64,000 bases of DNA from CAYOZN01 sp964408455 (GCA_964408455.1 CAYOZN010000018.1:46615-110614), one strand, 5' to 3'; shown: positions 1-10,066, counted from the first letter of the stretch. The notes: generated by a model from the sequence alone, not told the origin. Numbers and translations: made by a program.

Positions 1-2327
1 TGCGCTGCTCCTTGGAGACCGACTCGACGGGGATGCCGGCAAGCTGGGCGGCCACGAAGGCGTGGATGTCCTGGTCGTCCGCGAAGGCCCGGCACAGCGT
101 CTCGTCGCCGCTGAAGTGGGCGAGGATGCGCAGCTCGATCTGCGAATAGTCGGCCTTGATCAGCACGTAATCTTCAATGCCGGGGATGAATGCACGCCGA
201 ATCTGCGCGCCGACGTCCGTCCGAATCGGGATGTTCTGAAGGTTGGGATCGCTGCACGACAGCCGCCCGGTGATTGCCCCGGTTTGATGAAAACTGGGAT
301 GCACACGGCCCGTTCGCGGATTGACCATGGCCGGCAACGCGTCGACGTAGGTGCCCTTGAGCTTCGACAACTCGCGATGATCGAGCACCAGTTTGGGCAG
401 CGGATGGTCCGATTCGTTGGCCAGCGTCTCCAGCACTTCGGCATCGGTCGAGCGCAGCGTCCGCGTGCGTTTCACGACGCGTAGCTTCAGCTCGTCGAAC
501 AGCACCTCGGCGAGCTGCTGGGTGCTGCTGATGTTGAACGGGTGTCCGGCCGCCGCGTGGATCTCGTGTTCGAGCCCGGCCAGTCGGTCGGCCATGTGCC
601 GCGAGATATCCGCCAGCAGGGCGGTATCCAGGGCCACGCCGTTGTGCTCCATCTGCGCCAGCACATCCACCAGTGGCATTTCCAGTTCGCGAAATAGTGC
701 GCAAAGTTCCGGCTCCGTCATCCGGCTGGTGAAGAGCTCGCACAATCGCCACGCGATGTCCGCGTCTTCGCAGGCATACTGGCAGGTGCGCGCGGTGGGG
801 ACGCGGTCGAACGTCGTCTGGGACTTGCCCTTGCCGAGCAGATCCGTCGTGGCGATCTTCTGATAGCGAAGCAGCTCCCGCGCGAGATGGTCGATGCCGT
901 GGGAACGGCGCTCCGGTTCGAGCACGAAGCTGGCGATCATCGAATCGCACTCGATGCCCGCCACCTCGATGCCGATCGTCTTGAGGGCCACCGCGTCATA
1001 CTTGAGGTTCTGGCCGCATTTCTTGATGTCCGGGTTCGCGAAGATCGGGCCCAGATGCCGCCGCGCGGCCTCCTCGCTGACCGTCGGACCATCGCCGCGA
1101 ATCGCGATATAAACGCCGTGTTCGGGCCGAAAGGCGATGCTGATGCCGCACAAATCGGACGCTGCCGGAACCAGGCCGGTCGTTTCGGTGTCAAACGCGA
1201 AGCACCGCTGTTTCGATAGTTCCGCCGCAAACTCCGCCAGCGCCGATTCGGCGTCGATCAATACGTAGTTGGGATTGCGTTGCTCGATCGTCTCGAACAG
1301 GCCGCCAAACAGGTCGCCCTCCGGCGATGGCCCCGCGGCTTGCGCCTCGGCCGGCGCGGCAGACTTAAGGCCTTCTTCTTCATCGAACAGGCCCGACGCC
1401 GCGCGGCGGGGCGGTGCGATGGGGGCGGGCGGCGCCTCAGTTGCCCGTGCGCCGCCTGCGGGCGGCTTGCCGCCGCCGATCCGCTCCAGAAGCCGCGACA
1501 GCCCCAACTCCCGCAGGACGGGCACGGCGCCGGCGGGATCAAAACGCGAAACGTCCGCCGCGCTCAGATCGAACTCGAATTCGACGTCGTCGCGCAGCGT
1601 GACCAGTTGCCGCACCGTGTCCATCCGGCTCTGAAATTCGAGCAGGTTCTCCCGGAGCTTGGGCGTCTGCTCGTCGACGTGGGCGAGAATGCCCGCGACG
1701 CTGCCGTACTTCTGAAGCAGTTGGGCCGCCTTCTTCGGTCCGACGCCGGTCACGCCCTTAATGTTGTCGGTGCTGTCGCCGATCAGCATCTGGGCTTCGA
1801 CCGCCAGGTTGGGGCCATAGCCCTTGGCCTCGCACATCGATGCGGCGTCGATCACCACGTCCTTGCCGGGGTCGTACATTCGCACGTGGTCATTGAGTAA
1901 CTGGTCGAGGTCCTTGTCGCGACTGACCAGAAAGACATCGAGGCCGGGCCCAGCCAGCCGTCGGCAGATCGTCGCCATCAGGTCATCCGCTTCGTATCCA
2001 ATCAACTGGAGGATCGGGATGTTCATGGCCTCGACGATGGAGACGATCCGGCTGATCTGCGGTCCGAGATCCTCGGGCGATTCGTCGCGCGTGGCCTTAT
2101 AGCTTGGCTCGAGCTTCGCTCGGAAGGTCGTGCGATCGTCCACGTCCAGCGTCATGACGAGGTAATCGGGCTTGCGGTCGCGCAGCAGGTTCAGAACCAT
2201 CTGAGTGAAGACGTGGACCGCCCGCGTGGGCTCGCCGGTCGGGGACGACAGGTTGCCGAAAGGGGCATAGTAGGCCCGGTAGATCTGGGCATGGCCGTCG
2301 ATGATGTAAAGCGATTTGCCGGGCATA
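1..2327 (-). CDS. polA: DNA polymerase I, 3' end cut by window edge
   Basis: DNA polymerase I fills gaps and removes RNA primers during replication and repair. About 775 residues are visible. The N-terminus (MPGKSLYIIDGHAQIYRAYY) is the FEN-type 5'-3' exonuclease. After an Ala/Pro-rich linker comes a 3'-5' exonuclease domain with an intact FDTETTG motif near residue 375 and a later YACEDAD motif, so proofreading is probably active; many bacterial Pol I enzymes have lost it. The polymerase domain follows, with motif A (DYSQIELR) near residue 726. Motifs B and C, roughly the last 150-160 residues, lie beyond position 1. The start is the ATG at 2325-2327. No gene follows it on this strand inside the window; a divergent gene begins at 2749. 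Confidence 0.96.
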
Positions 2328-2550
2328 TTTTTGAAAAAGCATTTGTCGGGCTCGATCGCCGGACTGTCAACAGCGCAAGCGCATAAGAACGCCTTGGCCC
2401 GGCAACGCGGTGAATAGCCGCCGTCCTGCACGCCAGCGACGGGTAAACGCGGTGCCGCGCCCTATAACGTCGCGCACTTCTCCGATGGAACGCCCGCCTT
2501 CGCGGACGCGCCCGGCAGCGTCGGAAAGAAAGTCGCCCCCGCACCAGACG

Positions 2551-2579
2551 TTGACATTTCACCTTGATTTGCAGATACT
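2551..2579 (+). promoter_or_regulatory. candidate sigma-70-type promoter
   Basis: TTGACA at 2551-2556 is a perfect -35 box. GATACT at 2574-2579 is a fair -10 box, with a 17-base spacer. It points at the coiled-coil/BRCT gene, whose Shine-Dalgarno (TAAGGAG) sits at about 2735-2741. The implied leader is about 160 bases. The rest of the polA-BRCT intergenic region (2328-2748) shows no gene, repeat or RNA fold that I recognise. Confidence 0.5.
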
Positions 2580-2748
2580 TAGAGGCAGTTTCATGCCCCG
2601 CTATGCCGAGAGCGCGCCTGCTCTTGGCCCCACCTGGCATGACGCAAAGCGGTCAGTACGAATTCGGCACGCGAACCCGTTCCTGGGGGGCTGACAGTCT
2701 AACCGTCGCCGCGACACCGGCGAACCGGTTTTCCTAAGGAGTTGTTCC

Positions 2749-4521
2749 ATGGCTGGCGTGGCACCGTCCCGCAGTGGCACCAATGCCACCACCATCGGCA
2801 TGGTGGTCTCAATCGTCGTCTCCGTCATCCTGGCGGGCGTTCTCATCTGGCTCTTCACGATGCAGGAAGAGCTCCGCAACAACACCGTCCAGGCCCAGTC
2901 CGAGGTCAGCCGACTGGCACGCCCCGGCGACAAGTCGGCCGCCATCCAGATGTTCCCCGACGCCAACCAGACGGGAAAGACGCTGGTCGGCGAGATGACC
3001 AACGGCGTTCGCCAGCTCATGGCGGCCCTGGCCGGCCCTCAGATGGAGACGCCGCAGACCGCCCTGGATGAACTTGCCAACGCCGTCGAAGAGCTGAACA
3101 AGGGCGCCAACGGCAACAGCCTTACCGCGGCCAACGGCGCCGTGGCCATGCTTCGCGATCTGCACACGCGTTACGACCAGGCCCTCAAGGACCGCCTCTC
3201 GACGCAGGATGCCCTCGACAAGGCCAATGCCCTGTTGGAGAAGGAGCGCAACACCACCACCGAGCTCAAGGACAAGTTCGACAGCGAACTGACCAAGCTC
3301 GCCTCCAAGGTGGACGAACTCCAGAAGGCCAAGCAGGACATCGAGAAGCTCAAATCCACCGATATTGAGGCCCTCGCCGCCAAGATTGACGACGCCCGCC
3401 TGGTCATGAACGAGATGCAGCGGACCCATCGCGACATCCGCCAGCGCTGGCTCCAGGAACGCACCGAGAAGGAGCGCCTGCTCGAAGAGCAGCGCGTCGC
3501 CCTGGGTTCCTATCGCGAGCTGCCCACCAGCGCCGAACCGATGGCCATTGCCCGCAAGCCCATCGGCCAGATCCTCCGTGCTCTCCCCGGCGATGCCCTC
3601 GTCCATATCGGCCTCGGCCGTGAGGATGGCGTCACGCTGGGCATGACGTTCAGCGTTTATTCCAGCGACGAGCGCGTCCCGGCCAGCGGCCGCGGCAAGG
3701 CCAGCGTCGAAGTCGTCAACGTCAACCGATCGACGTCGGAATGCCGCGTGGTGTCGCCGCCTTCGCCGGATGATCCCATCCTCCAGGGCGACTACGTCGG
3801 CAACCTGGTGCTCAGCCGCAATCGCAACAAGAAGACGACCTTCTGCGTCGTCGGCGATTTTGATATTGATTTCGACGGCCATGTGGACGTGCGCGGCCGC
3901 GACAAGATCGTCGCCCTCGTGCGCTCATGGGGCGGTGAGGTCGTCGAGTCTGTCACACCGCTGACGGACTATGTGGTGGCCGGCGCCGAACCGCCGGGCG
4001 AAGTCGTGGTCCCCGGTCCGGTGCCCGCCGATGACGAGGCCGCCGGTGAGGTCGAAGCCGCCGCCGCGCCGGAAGACGACGAAGCCGCCGACGAAGAAGC
4101 ATCGGCGGACGAAGAGGATGCGGAAGACGAAGAGGCCGAAGACGAAGAATCGACGGACGAAGAGTCCGAAGATGAGGAATCAGAGGACGAGGAATCCGAA
4201 GACGAAGAGGAGCCCTCCGAGGAAGAGGAAGAGGAAGAGGACGAGGACGAGGGCGACGGCCGGCGCAGCCGCAGCATCCGCACCCGCGGTGGCGATGGCG
4301 GCGTGGCGATGACGCCGGATCGGCCTGTTCTGGAGCGGCAGCCGGAGATCGATCCCACGGCCGGGCCGCAGAAGCGGCGCTATGTCAGCGAGGCGGAGCG
4401 CTATCGCGAAGTTCTCCTCCGGGCGCGCAGCTTCTCCGTGCCGGTGCTCACGCAGGACGTGTTTTACAACTACCTGGGCATCGAGGGGACCCGCAGCGAC
4501 GTTCGCCGCCTGCAGGACTAG
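2749..4521 (+). CDS. membrane-anchored coiled-coil protein with a BRCT-like domain split by an acidic insert
   Basis: A 590-residue protein of unknown function. Residues ~15-38 are one hydrophobic helix (signal anchor), so most of the chain probably lies outside the cytoplasm. Residues ~110-250 are a Lys/Glu-rich coiled coil. Residues ~270-350 (GLGREDGVTLGMTFSVY) form a beta-rich domain. From ~364 the sequence looks like the first half of a BRCT domain (IVALVRSWGGEVVE, then TDYVVAG). It is interrupted by about 70 residues of almost pure Asp/Glu with Ser (4041-4258) and a basic patch (RRSRSIRTR). The last ~45 residues (YREVLLRARSFSVPVLT) fit the second BRCT half. A good TAAGGAG ribosome site decides the start. 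The BRCT assignment is by eye and could be wrong. An outward-facing BRCT fold would be unusual. Confidence 0.8.
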   Translation: MAGVAPSRSGTNATTIGMVVSIVVSVILAGVLIWLFTMQEELRNNTVQAQSEVSRLARPGDKSAAIQMFPDANQTGKTLVGEMTNGVRQLMAALAGPQMETPQTALDELANAVEELNKGANGNSLTAANGAVAMLRDLHTRYDQALKDRLSTQDALDKANALLEKERNTTTELKDKFDSELTKLASKVDELQKAKQDIEKLKSTDIEALAAKIDDARLVMNEMQRTHRDIRQRWLQERTEKERLLEEQRVALGSYRELPTSAEPMAIARKPIGQILRALPGDALVHIGLGREDGVTLGMTFSVYSSDERVPASGRGKASVEVVNVNRSTSECRVVSPPSPDDPILQGDYVGNLVLSRNRNKKTTFCVVGDFDIDFDGHVDVRGRDKIVALVRSWGGEVVESVTPLTDYVVAGAEPPGEVVVPGPVPADDEAAGEVEAAAAPEDDEAADEEASADEEDAEDEEAEDEESTDEESEDEESEDEESEDEEEPSEEEEEEEDEDEGDGRRSRSIRTRGGDGGVAMTPDRPVLERQPEIDPTAGPQKRRYVSEAERYREVLLRARSFSVPVLTQDVFYNYLGIEGTRSDVRRLQD

Positions 4522-4597
4522 CCGTCTGCCTCACTGGCTTTGACTGGCGCCTCTCGAGAAGCGCCGCGAACATAGCGCCCTGCGAACCGCGCCATAC

Positions 4598-6112
4598 TCA
4601 CGGCCGGCTGGCATCCAGCCGGCGGAGCCCGCTCAACAGCAACGCCGTCGACGCGAAGCACACCAGCAATCCCCAGCAGAAGAAGCCACCGTCCAGCATC
4701 TTGTCGGCGAGGCGGTCCGGGAAAACACCTTCCGACGCCGCCACCAGCAGGAAAAACTGCGCCCCCAGGCCGGCCACGAACCACGCCCGGAAGCGATCGG
4801 TCAAGTCGAAACACGTGAGCACGTACCACACGCCCAGAAAGACGATCGGCAGCGTCGTCGCGTGGTGCTTCCACGTCCGCTCGGAGAGCAGCAGCATCGC
4901 CAGCAGCACCAGGCCGAACTCCAGCAGCAGGCGGGCGTCGTTCCGCGCGACGCCACGCGTACGGCACTGCCACGCAAGCGTCAAAACGATGGGCAGCACC
5001 AGGAGCGGCTTGAGCATGCGCCCCGGCAGCGTCGCCGGGCGCACCATGTCCTCCATGCCGCTTGCCATCGCCATGGCATCGGGCATGTGTTCGATTGACA
5101 GCACCTTTGCGTTGGACAGCAGGCGCAGGGCCGTGCCGTAGAGCGACTGGTTGGTGATTTCCCTCGTCGCATAGCCGTGCACGGCGAACGGCTTCACCAG
5201 CATGTCGAACCAGGTGCTCAGCCAGGTCCAGTTCGTATCGAAGCCGAGGATGAGGCCGGGCACGACGAACACGAACAGAACCAGCCCCGCCCCCACTCCG
5301 ATCACGACGCGCCATTCGCGCTTGTAGGCGAAATACACCAGCGCCAAAGCCGGTGTCACCTTGGTGACAATGGCCAGCGCCACGAACACGCCCGCCCACA
5401 GATCGCAGGAACGCTGATACAGGCCCCAGGCGATCGCCAGCCAGATCATCATGAAAACGTTCAGATTGCCGTGTTGGATGTCCGAGATGACGGGCCGCAT
5501 TGAAAACACCGCGGCCATCAGCAGCACGCCCAGCGGCACGGCCATCGCTTGCCCCGTGGCACCGGTCTCCAACCGGTGAACCCCTCCAACACCGGCCTGC
5601 CTCCCGCGGCCGCTCAGCCCGCTCACCACCAGCCACATGCCCAGCACAAACCCGATGACCTTTGCCCCGGCCCACACCAGCCCGGCGCCGGTGAGGCTCA
5701 GCTTGGTGAGCGGCACGAGCGACAGGAGCATCAGCGGCGGCGTGGGAAACCAGTGGCCGGCGCCGTAGGGATTGATATCACTTGCAGGATCCGCCACGGC
5801 CTCCGCCGTCGGCAGCCACCGGCCCAGGGCGGAGCGCGCCCGCTCGTCACTCTGCCGATAGCTCACTTTCTTGGTGTCGTTGAGCTTCAAAACGAACTGC
5901 ACGGTCGGGACGATCAGGGCGGCTGCCAGCAGTGCGGCGGCCGCGATGCGGGCGTGGCGATTGTTGAGAAACCGGGCGTCGATAGTCCCCAGCAGCGTCC
6001 GGCCGTAGGCGGCAGGCAGCGGCTGGGCGGATTTATTCGATGCCACCGGTTCCAGACCAGCGGGCGCCGGTCTCGCTGGCGAGTTGATCGGAGAAGTCGC
6101 TGGTTCACTCAT
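4598..6112 (-). CDS. GT87 / DUF2029-type membrane glycosyltransferase
   Basis: A 504-residue protein with about ten hydrophobic segments and a short cytoplasmic N-terminus. It resembles the polyprenyl-phosphate-dependent mannosyltransferase-like family GT87 (DUF2029), which moves sugars to envelope lipids or glycans. Family-like features are the early acidic loop before GHWFPTPPL, the ISDIQHGNLN segment that matches the family's GQ.N region, and ALAIVTKVTPAL. Start ATG at 6112 is preferred over the upstream in-frame ATG at 6133. A hairpin repeat (5556-5578) is translated in frame as part of a loop (VHRLETGATG), absent from any expected family pattern. It is divergent from the MOSC gene, with 92 bases between the starts. 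Donor and acceptor cannot be told. Confidence 0.8.
   Translation of the reverse strand: MSEPATSPINSPARPAPAGLEPVASNKSAQPLPAAYGRTLLGTIDARFLNNRHARIAAAALLAAALIVPTVQFVLKLNDTKKVSYRQSDERARSALGRWLPTAEAVADPASDINPYGAGHWFPTPPLMLLSLVPLTKLSLTGAGLVWAGAKVIGFVLGMWLVVSGLSGRGRQAGVGGVHRLETGATGQAMAVPLGVLLMAAVFSMRPVISDIQHGNLNVFMMIWLAIAWGLYQRSCDLWAGVFVALAIVTKVTPALALVYFAYKREWRVVIGVGAGLVLFVFVVPGLILGFDTNWTWLSTWFDMLVKPFAVHGYATREITNQSLYGTALRLLSNAKVLSIEHMPDAMAMASGMEDMVRPATLPGRMLKPLLVLPIVLTLAWQCRTRGVARNDARLLLEFGLVLLAMLLLSERTWKHHATTLPIVFLGVWYVLTCFDLTDRFRAWFVAGLGAQFFLLVAASEGVFPDRLADKMLDGGFFCWGLLVCFASTALLLSGLRRLDASRP
5556..5578. repeat. hairpin repeat inside the GT87 coding sequence
   Basis: GTGGCACCGG followed by TCTCC and AACCGGTG forms a short hairpin (arms CACCGGT/ACCGGTG). 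The same element occurs at 18062-18084 in intergenic DNA with one base changed. It lies inside the glycosyltransferase gene, where it is read through in frame. Confidence 0.8.
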
Positions 6113-6204
6113 ATGCCGCGCAGTCTGCCACAACCGGACGACTTTCGCTACGATGGTCCGCCGAAGTCAGAAGCCGTGCGTTCCCTTTTTGCGGGAGGAC
6201 ACGT

Positions 6205-6693
6205 ATGCCCAGTGATCGACCGATTGGCAGGGTGCTTGCGATCGCCATCCGTTCCGCCGAGGGCGGCCCCATGCGGGAATTTGAGTGCGCCAATGCCCGT
6301 CGCGACGCGGCACTCGAGGGCCATGGCCCGGTCGATCCCAGTCGCGGCATCACGCTGCTCTCCGCCCGTCAATGGAAGGACGTCGTCATGGAGCTTGGCC
6401 GGGACATTCCCTGGCACACGCGCCGCGCGAATGTCCTGCTCGACGCCGATGGGCTGTTGCCGCTGGTCGGCGCGACGATTCGCATCGGCGAGGTGAACAT
6501 CGAGATTTGCGACGAGACGCGCCCGTGCCGCATCATGGAACGGCAGGCAGCGGGGCTGCGCGAGATATTAAAAAAAGACGGCCGTGGAGGCGTCCACGGC
6601 CGCATTCTCAACGATGGCAAAATTCGCGTAGGTGATGCGGCGTGTCTCCTCGCCGCCACGTCAGAATCCCACGAGCCGGTTCCCGGCGCCTGA
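6205..6693 (+). CDS. MOSC-domain protein
   Basis: A 162-residue stand-alone MOSC domain, the fold of the molybdenum-cofactor sulfurase C-terminus. Such proteins bind sulphur or Moco-related groups through a conserved Cys. Visible hallmarks are IPWHTRRANVLLD, LVGATIRIGEV and TRPCRIME, which holds the key Cys near residue 112, followed by GRGGVHGRIL and GKIRVGDA. The length is typical for single-domain MOSC proteins. GGGAGGAC before ATG 6205 fixes the start. It may act with molybdopterin enzymes, and moaA is present at 26202, but no physical link exists. Confidence 0.88.
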   Translation: MPSDRPIGRVLAIAIRSAEGGPMREFECANARRDAALEGHGPVDPSRGITLLSARQWKDVVMELGRDIPWHTRRANVLLDADGLLPLVGATIRIGEVNIEICDETRPCRIMERQAAGLREILKKDGRGGVHGRILNDGKIRVGDAACLLAATSESHEPVPGA

Positions 6694-6786
6694 GCGAGGC
6701 CACCGGTCCGGTGGTTCTTGTCCTCGCGCCGCCTGCGGAAAGTGCCGGCACTTCAGCGCCACATATCCGGCGGCCCGGATCGCTCG

Positions 6787-7635
6787 CTATTCGTCGTCCG
6801 ATGCCGGCTGGGTCGTCGGCGTCGGCGTCGTCGAGTCGGTGGCAGGTTCCTCGTCATCCTCGTCCTCTTCCTCGGCTTCGGCGGTGGCCTTGGCCCGAAT
6901 TGTCGCCTTGGCGACATCCCTGGCCGACAGCAGAAGTGCCGCCGTGCTGGCGCTTCGGGCGGTGTCCTCCGTATCGGGGGACTGCACGACGACCACGCCG
7001 ACCGGCGAGCCGTCGGCCGCGAAGACCGGCATGCCCGGCTCCATTTCCATGCCCGAAGGGACCATCAGATCGCGCGGCTTGGTGGTCTGTCCGGCGAGCC
7101 GCCCCTGGCGGATGACCACGGCCCGATCGAAGAATTTGTCCAGCCGTGACAGCGTCAACAAGTCGTCGCCCAGCGTCGGCGTGGTTGATTTTTCGAGGTT
7201 GACGTGGGCATAGCCCGCCTCGGCCGGCTCCTTGATCTGAATCCAGGAGAGATCGAGCTCGGCATCGGTGGCCAGAAGCTTTGCATCCACGCCGTTGGTG
7301 TCGTCGCCGATCAGCACCTTGATGTCCGTCGGCGTAATCGATCCCATGCCCATGCGTTGGAACATCTTGGACGTGCCGAGCTGCACGCCGGCGCAGAGGA
7401 TCAGGCCCGTCTTCTCGATCATCACCGCGGTGAATTCCCGCTCTCGCTCCTGAACGCCGCCCTGGCCCTGGAATTTCAACACGTACTTGATCGTCACCAG
7501 TGCCGGCGCAACTTCGTCCATCAGCTTCTTGTAGTCGGCCTGGGTTTCCGCAGCGGCCGGACGCACCGCGCCCAGCAGCACGGCCGCCGTCATGCACAGG
7601 CCGAGTCGTCCACGTTGTCGTGCGAGGAATTGCAT
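6787..7635 (-). CDS. secreted trypsin-fold pseudoprotease
   Basis: A 282-residue exported protein with a signal peptide (residues 1-29, ending AAAE). It follows the HtrA protease-domain layout but lacks catalytic residues. Where HtrA has the His segment (TNxHV) this has LCAGVQLG (~80-87). The Asp position is kept in AELDLSW (D128). Where GNSGGP is expected there is EPGMPVFAADGSPVG (~199-212), with no Ser nucleophile. The C-terminal ~45 residues are an acidic, then Thr/Pro-rich low-complexity tail. The ATG (7635) abuts the stop of the four-PDZ HtrA gene (7636), so the two are surely co-transcribed. It is probably a regulatory or chaperone partner of that protease. Function is inferred, not shown. 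Confidence 0.82.
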   Translation of the reverse strand: MQFLARQRGRLGLCMTAAVLLGAVRPAAAETQADYKKLMDEVAPALVTIKYVLKFQGQGGVQEREREFTAVMIEKTGLILCAGVQLGTSKMFQRMGMGSITPTDIKVLIGDDTNGVDAKLLATDAELDLSWIQIKEPAEAGYAHVNLEKSTTPTLGDDLLTLSRLDKFFDRAVVIRQGRLAGQTTKPRDLMVPSGMEMEPGMPVFAADGSPVGVVVVQSPDTEDTARSASTAALLLSARDVAKATIRAKATAEAEEEDEDDEEPATDSTTPTPTTQPASDDE

Positions 7636-9825
7636 TTAGTCCTGCTCCTTGGGGGGTTGGTCCGTCTTGTCTGCGGACGCGCTGGTGTCTTCCGAAGCCC
7701 GTTCCTGCGTGTCGACCTCCGGCTTCCACTCGGGCTCCACAAACTGGAAGCGCGTCTCAATGCCGCGAAGCACGACGAAGACCACCCGTTCCGGCTGCTC
7801 CTTTGCGATCTTCGCCATGACCTTCTTGAATCCCTTCGGGCCGCTCACTCTCTTTCCGTTGATTTTCTGAATCAGATCGCCCGAGCGCAGTCCGCCGCGC
7901 CCGGCCCATCCGCCCGGCTCCACCTGCTCCACCATGACGCCCTTCACGTCCGGCGACCACTGCATGTCGTCGCGGTCGAAGAACGTGATTTCGCGGACGG
8001 TGATCTCGAAGTCGCGGTTTTCGGCGCGGCGGGCCTCGCCGGCCGTGATCTGCGTCGCCTCGAGCGACACGGCAATATCGTGCGACTCGCCGTCGCGCAG
8101 CACCGTGATCGTCGCCTCGTCCCCGAGGTCCAGCTTCTTTACTTCGCGCATCAGCATGCCGGCATCCTGCATGCCCTTCGGCCGCAGCGGATTGCCGTTC
8201 AGTGCAATAATGATGTCACCGACCTTCAGTTCCGAGGCAACTGCCCTGGTGTGCGGATAGACGCGCGTGATGCGGAAGCCCGTGTCCCCGGACAGGCCCA
8301 TCTTCCGTGCGAGCTTGTCCAGCACCGGCTGCGTGGCGATTCCGATCCAGGCCTTGCGGATTTCCCGCGGCGAATCCTCCATCTCGTCGGGCTTGGGCTT
8401 GACCAGCGTCACGTGATTCTTGCCCTGGCGGTCAAACTCGACGAGAACCCACTCCGGCAGCGGATCCGACTCCATCACCTTCTCATAGGCTTCCGCCCCC
8501 GCCTTCAGATCCGCGATCGGCTCGCCTTCGATCTTGCGAATAATGTCGCCGTATTCGAGCGCCGGTTCGGCGATGGCGGCCGGACCGCCGCTCCGCACGC
8601 CGCTGATCATCATGCCCGACGCATCGGCCAGTTGCATCTGCCGCGCCATCTTCCGCGTAATCTCGGCGCAGGTGATGCCCCACGAACGAAGAGATGCCTC
8701 GTCGCCCGTGTCCTTCTCCAGCTTTTCGGTCGTGACCGATGCTTCATGCATCTGCCCGTCGCGCTGATACGTGATCTTCAGTTCCGATCCCACCGGCAGA
8801 TCGGCGACCTTCTTCATCAGCGGTGGAATCTGCTCCGCGAAGCGAATCGTCACCGCCTCGCCGGCGATGCGAAGGATATTGTCTCCCGGCTTGATGCCCG
8901 CCTTGGCGGCCGGCCCGTCGGAAACGACCGAATTGACCAGCAGGCCCGATTCAAAGCCGGTCTTGGCAATGGGCTTGATGCTGATGCCGATCCAGCTTCG
9001 TACCACTTCGCCATGCTCGATCAGCGCCCGGGCCACCTGCTTGGCCAGGTTTCCGGGAATGGCAAAGCCCATCCCGTTTCCGCCCAGTTCGTTCACGCCG
9101 ATGATCTCGCCCTTCAGATTCACCAGCGGGCCGCCACTGTTGCCGGGATGAATGAGGGCGTCGTGCTGAATCCAGCGCGTGAACAGGCCGGTGCTCTGGC
9201 CGGAGTCGAGCTCCATCTCCTCCACTTCGTTCGAGCCGCGCCCGGTGAACACGCGCTCCACGTTCGACGCGATGCCCAGCGTGACCGATCGCGACAGGGA
9301 GAACGGCGAGCCCATCGCCATGACGTAGTCGCCGACCCGCAGTTCATTGGAGTCACCGAATACCGCCGTGGGCAGCGGCGTGGAGGGGCTCTTCAGTTCC
9401 GACAGGTCCAGCTTGATCACCGCCAGATCGGTCAACGGATCCTCGCCGACCATCTCCGCCGAAATCTCCTGCCGGTCCGACAAGGTGCATTTGAACTTCT
9501 TGCCCTTGTTGGTCACATGCTGGTTCGTGATGACATAGCCTTCGGGCGAAATGATGGTTCCGCTGCCGGTCGCGGCGCCCTTGCGCTCCTTGCCGCCCCA
9601 ATAGTCAACGGTTGAGACGTGAATATTCACCAGCGCCGGAAACACCCGGTCGCGGGCGATGTCGATGATCCCGCGCAGCTCCTCGCGAAGCTCATCGGCT
9701 TTTTCGATCTTCTCAGGGGACAGCGCCGGCGGCTCGTCGGCCCGGACCGGGATCATCGTGCCCGGCATCGGGGCAATGGCGGCGGCAGTGGCAAATAGTG
9801 TGCAGAACAAGGCAGATCGTCGCAT
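7636..9825 (-). CDS. HtrA/DegP-type serine protease with four PDZ-like domains
   Basis: A 729-residue envelope protease and chaperone of family S1C. The signal peptide covers residues ~1-29. The catalytic triad is complete: H103 (TNQHV), D133 (TDLAVIKL) and S230 (HPGNSGGPL). Four PDZ-like repeats follow at about 275-375, 385-475, 490-590 and 610-700, each with a G-(F/L/V/M)-x-(I/V) carboxylate-loop pattern and a GD.I..I.G core. DegP has two PDZ domains, so this is a long form. The start at 9825 has GAGGAG eight bases upstream; the reading frame extends further up without a plausible start. It abuts the pseudoprotease gene 6787-7635. Confidence 0.93.
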   Translation of the reverse strand: MRRSALFCTLFATAAAIAPMPGTMIPVRADEPPALSPEKIEKADELREELRGIIDIARDRVFPALVNIHVSTVDYWGGKERKGAATGSGTIISPEGYVITNQHVTNKGKKFKCTLSDRQEISAEMVGEDPLTDLAVIKLDLSELKSPSTPLPTAVFGDSNELRVGDYVMAMGSPFSLSRSVTLGIASNVERVFTGRGSNEVEEMELDSGQSTGLFTRWIQHDALIHPGNSGGPLVNLKGEIIGVNELGGNGMGFAIPGNLAKQVARALIEHGEVVRSWIGISIKPIAKTGFESGLLVNSVVSDGPAAKAGIKPGDNILRIAGEAVTIRFAEQIPPLMKKVADLPVGSELKITYQRDGQMHEASVTTEKLEKDTGDEASLRSWGITCAEITRKMARQMQLADASGMMISGVRSGGPAAIAEPALEYGDIIRKIEGEPIADLKAGAEAYEKVMESDPLPEWVLVEFDRQGKNHVTLVKPKPDEMEDSPREIRKAWIGIATQPVLDKLARKMGLSGDTGFRITRVYPHTRAVASELKVGDIIIALNGNPLRPKGMQDAGMLMREVKKLDLGDEATITVLRDGESHDIAVSLEATQITAGEARRAENRDFEITVREITFFDRDDMQWSPDVKGVMVEQVEPGGWAGRGGLRSGDLIQKINGKRVSGPKGFKKVMAKIAKEQPERVVFVVLRGIETRFQFVEPEWKPEVDTQERASEDTSASADKTDQPPKEQD

Positions 9826-10066
9826 GGATGCTCCTCGATTTTCCTCAACGGCGGTTCGGTCGAGGTTCCTTTCGAATCCGGCCCGGCGAAGAAATAGGGC
9901 CCCCGTGGGTTGGAATGCGGGGGTCAAGTGTCCGTCAGCTTGACTCGCAACGCAAGTTGCAGAGGGAATGCGGCATAAGGCCCGGTTTCCACCGGGAAGC
10001 CGACAGTTCAATTCTAGTAACGGCGTTGCCGTTGGACGCTTGCAACGGGGACGGCGGAGGATGGGT

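Noticed and set aside
2809..3882. Long minus-strand frame opposite the coiled-coil gene
   Set aside because: A mirror of a strongly coding gene; composition-driven. Similar mirrors exist opposite metH, the HtrA gene and the GT39-like gene.
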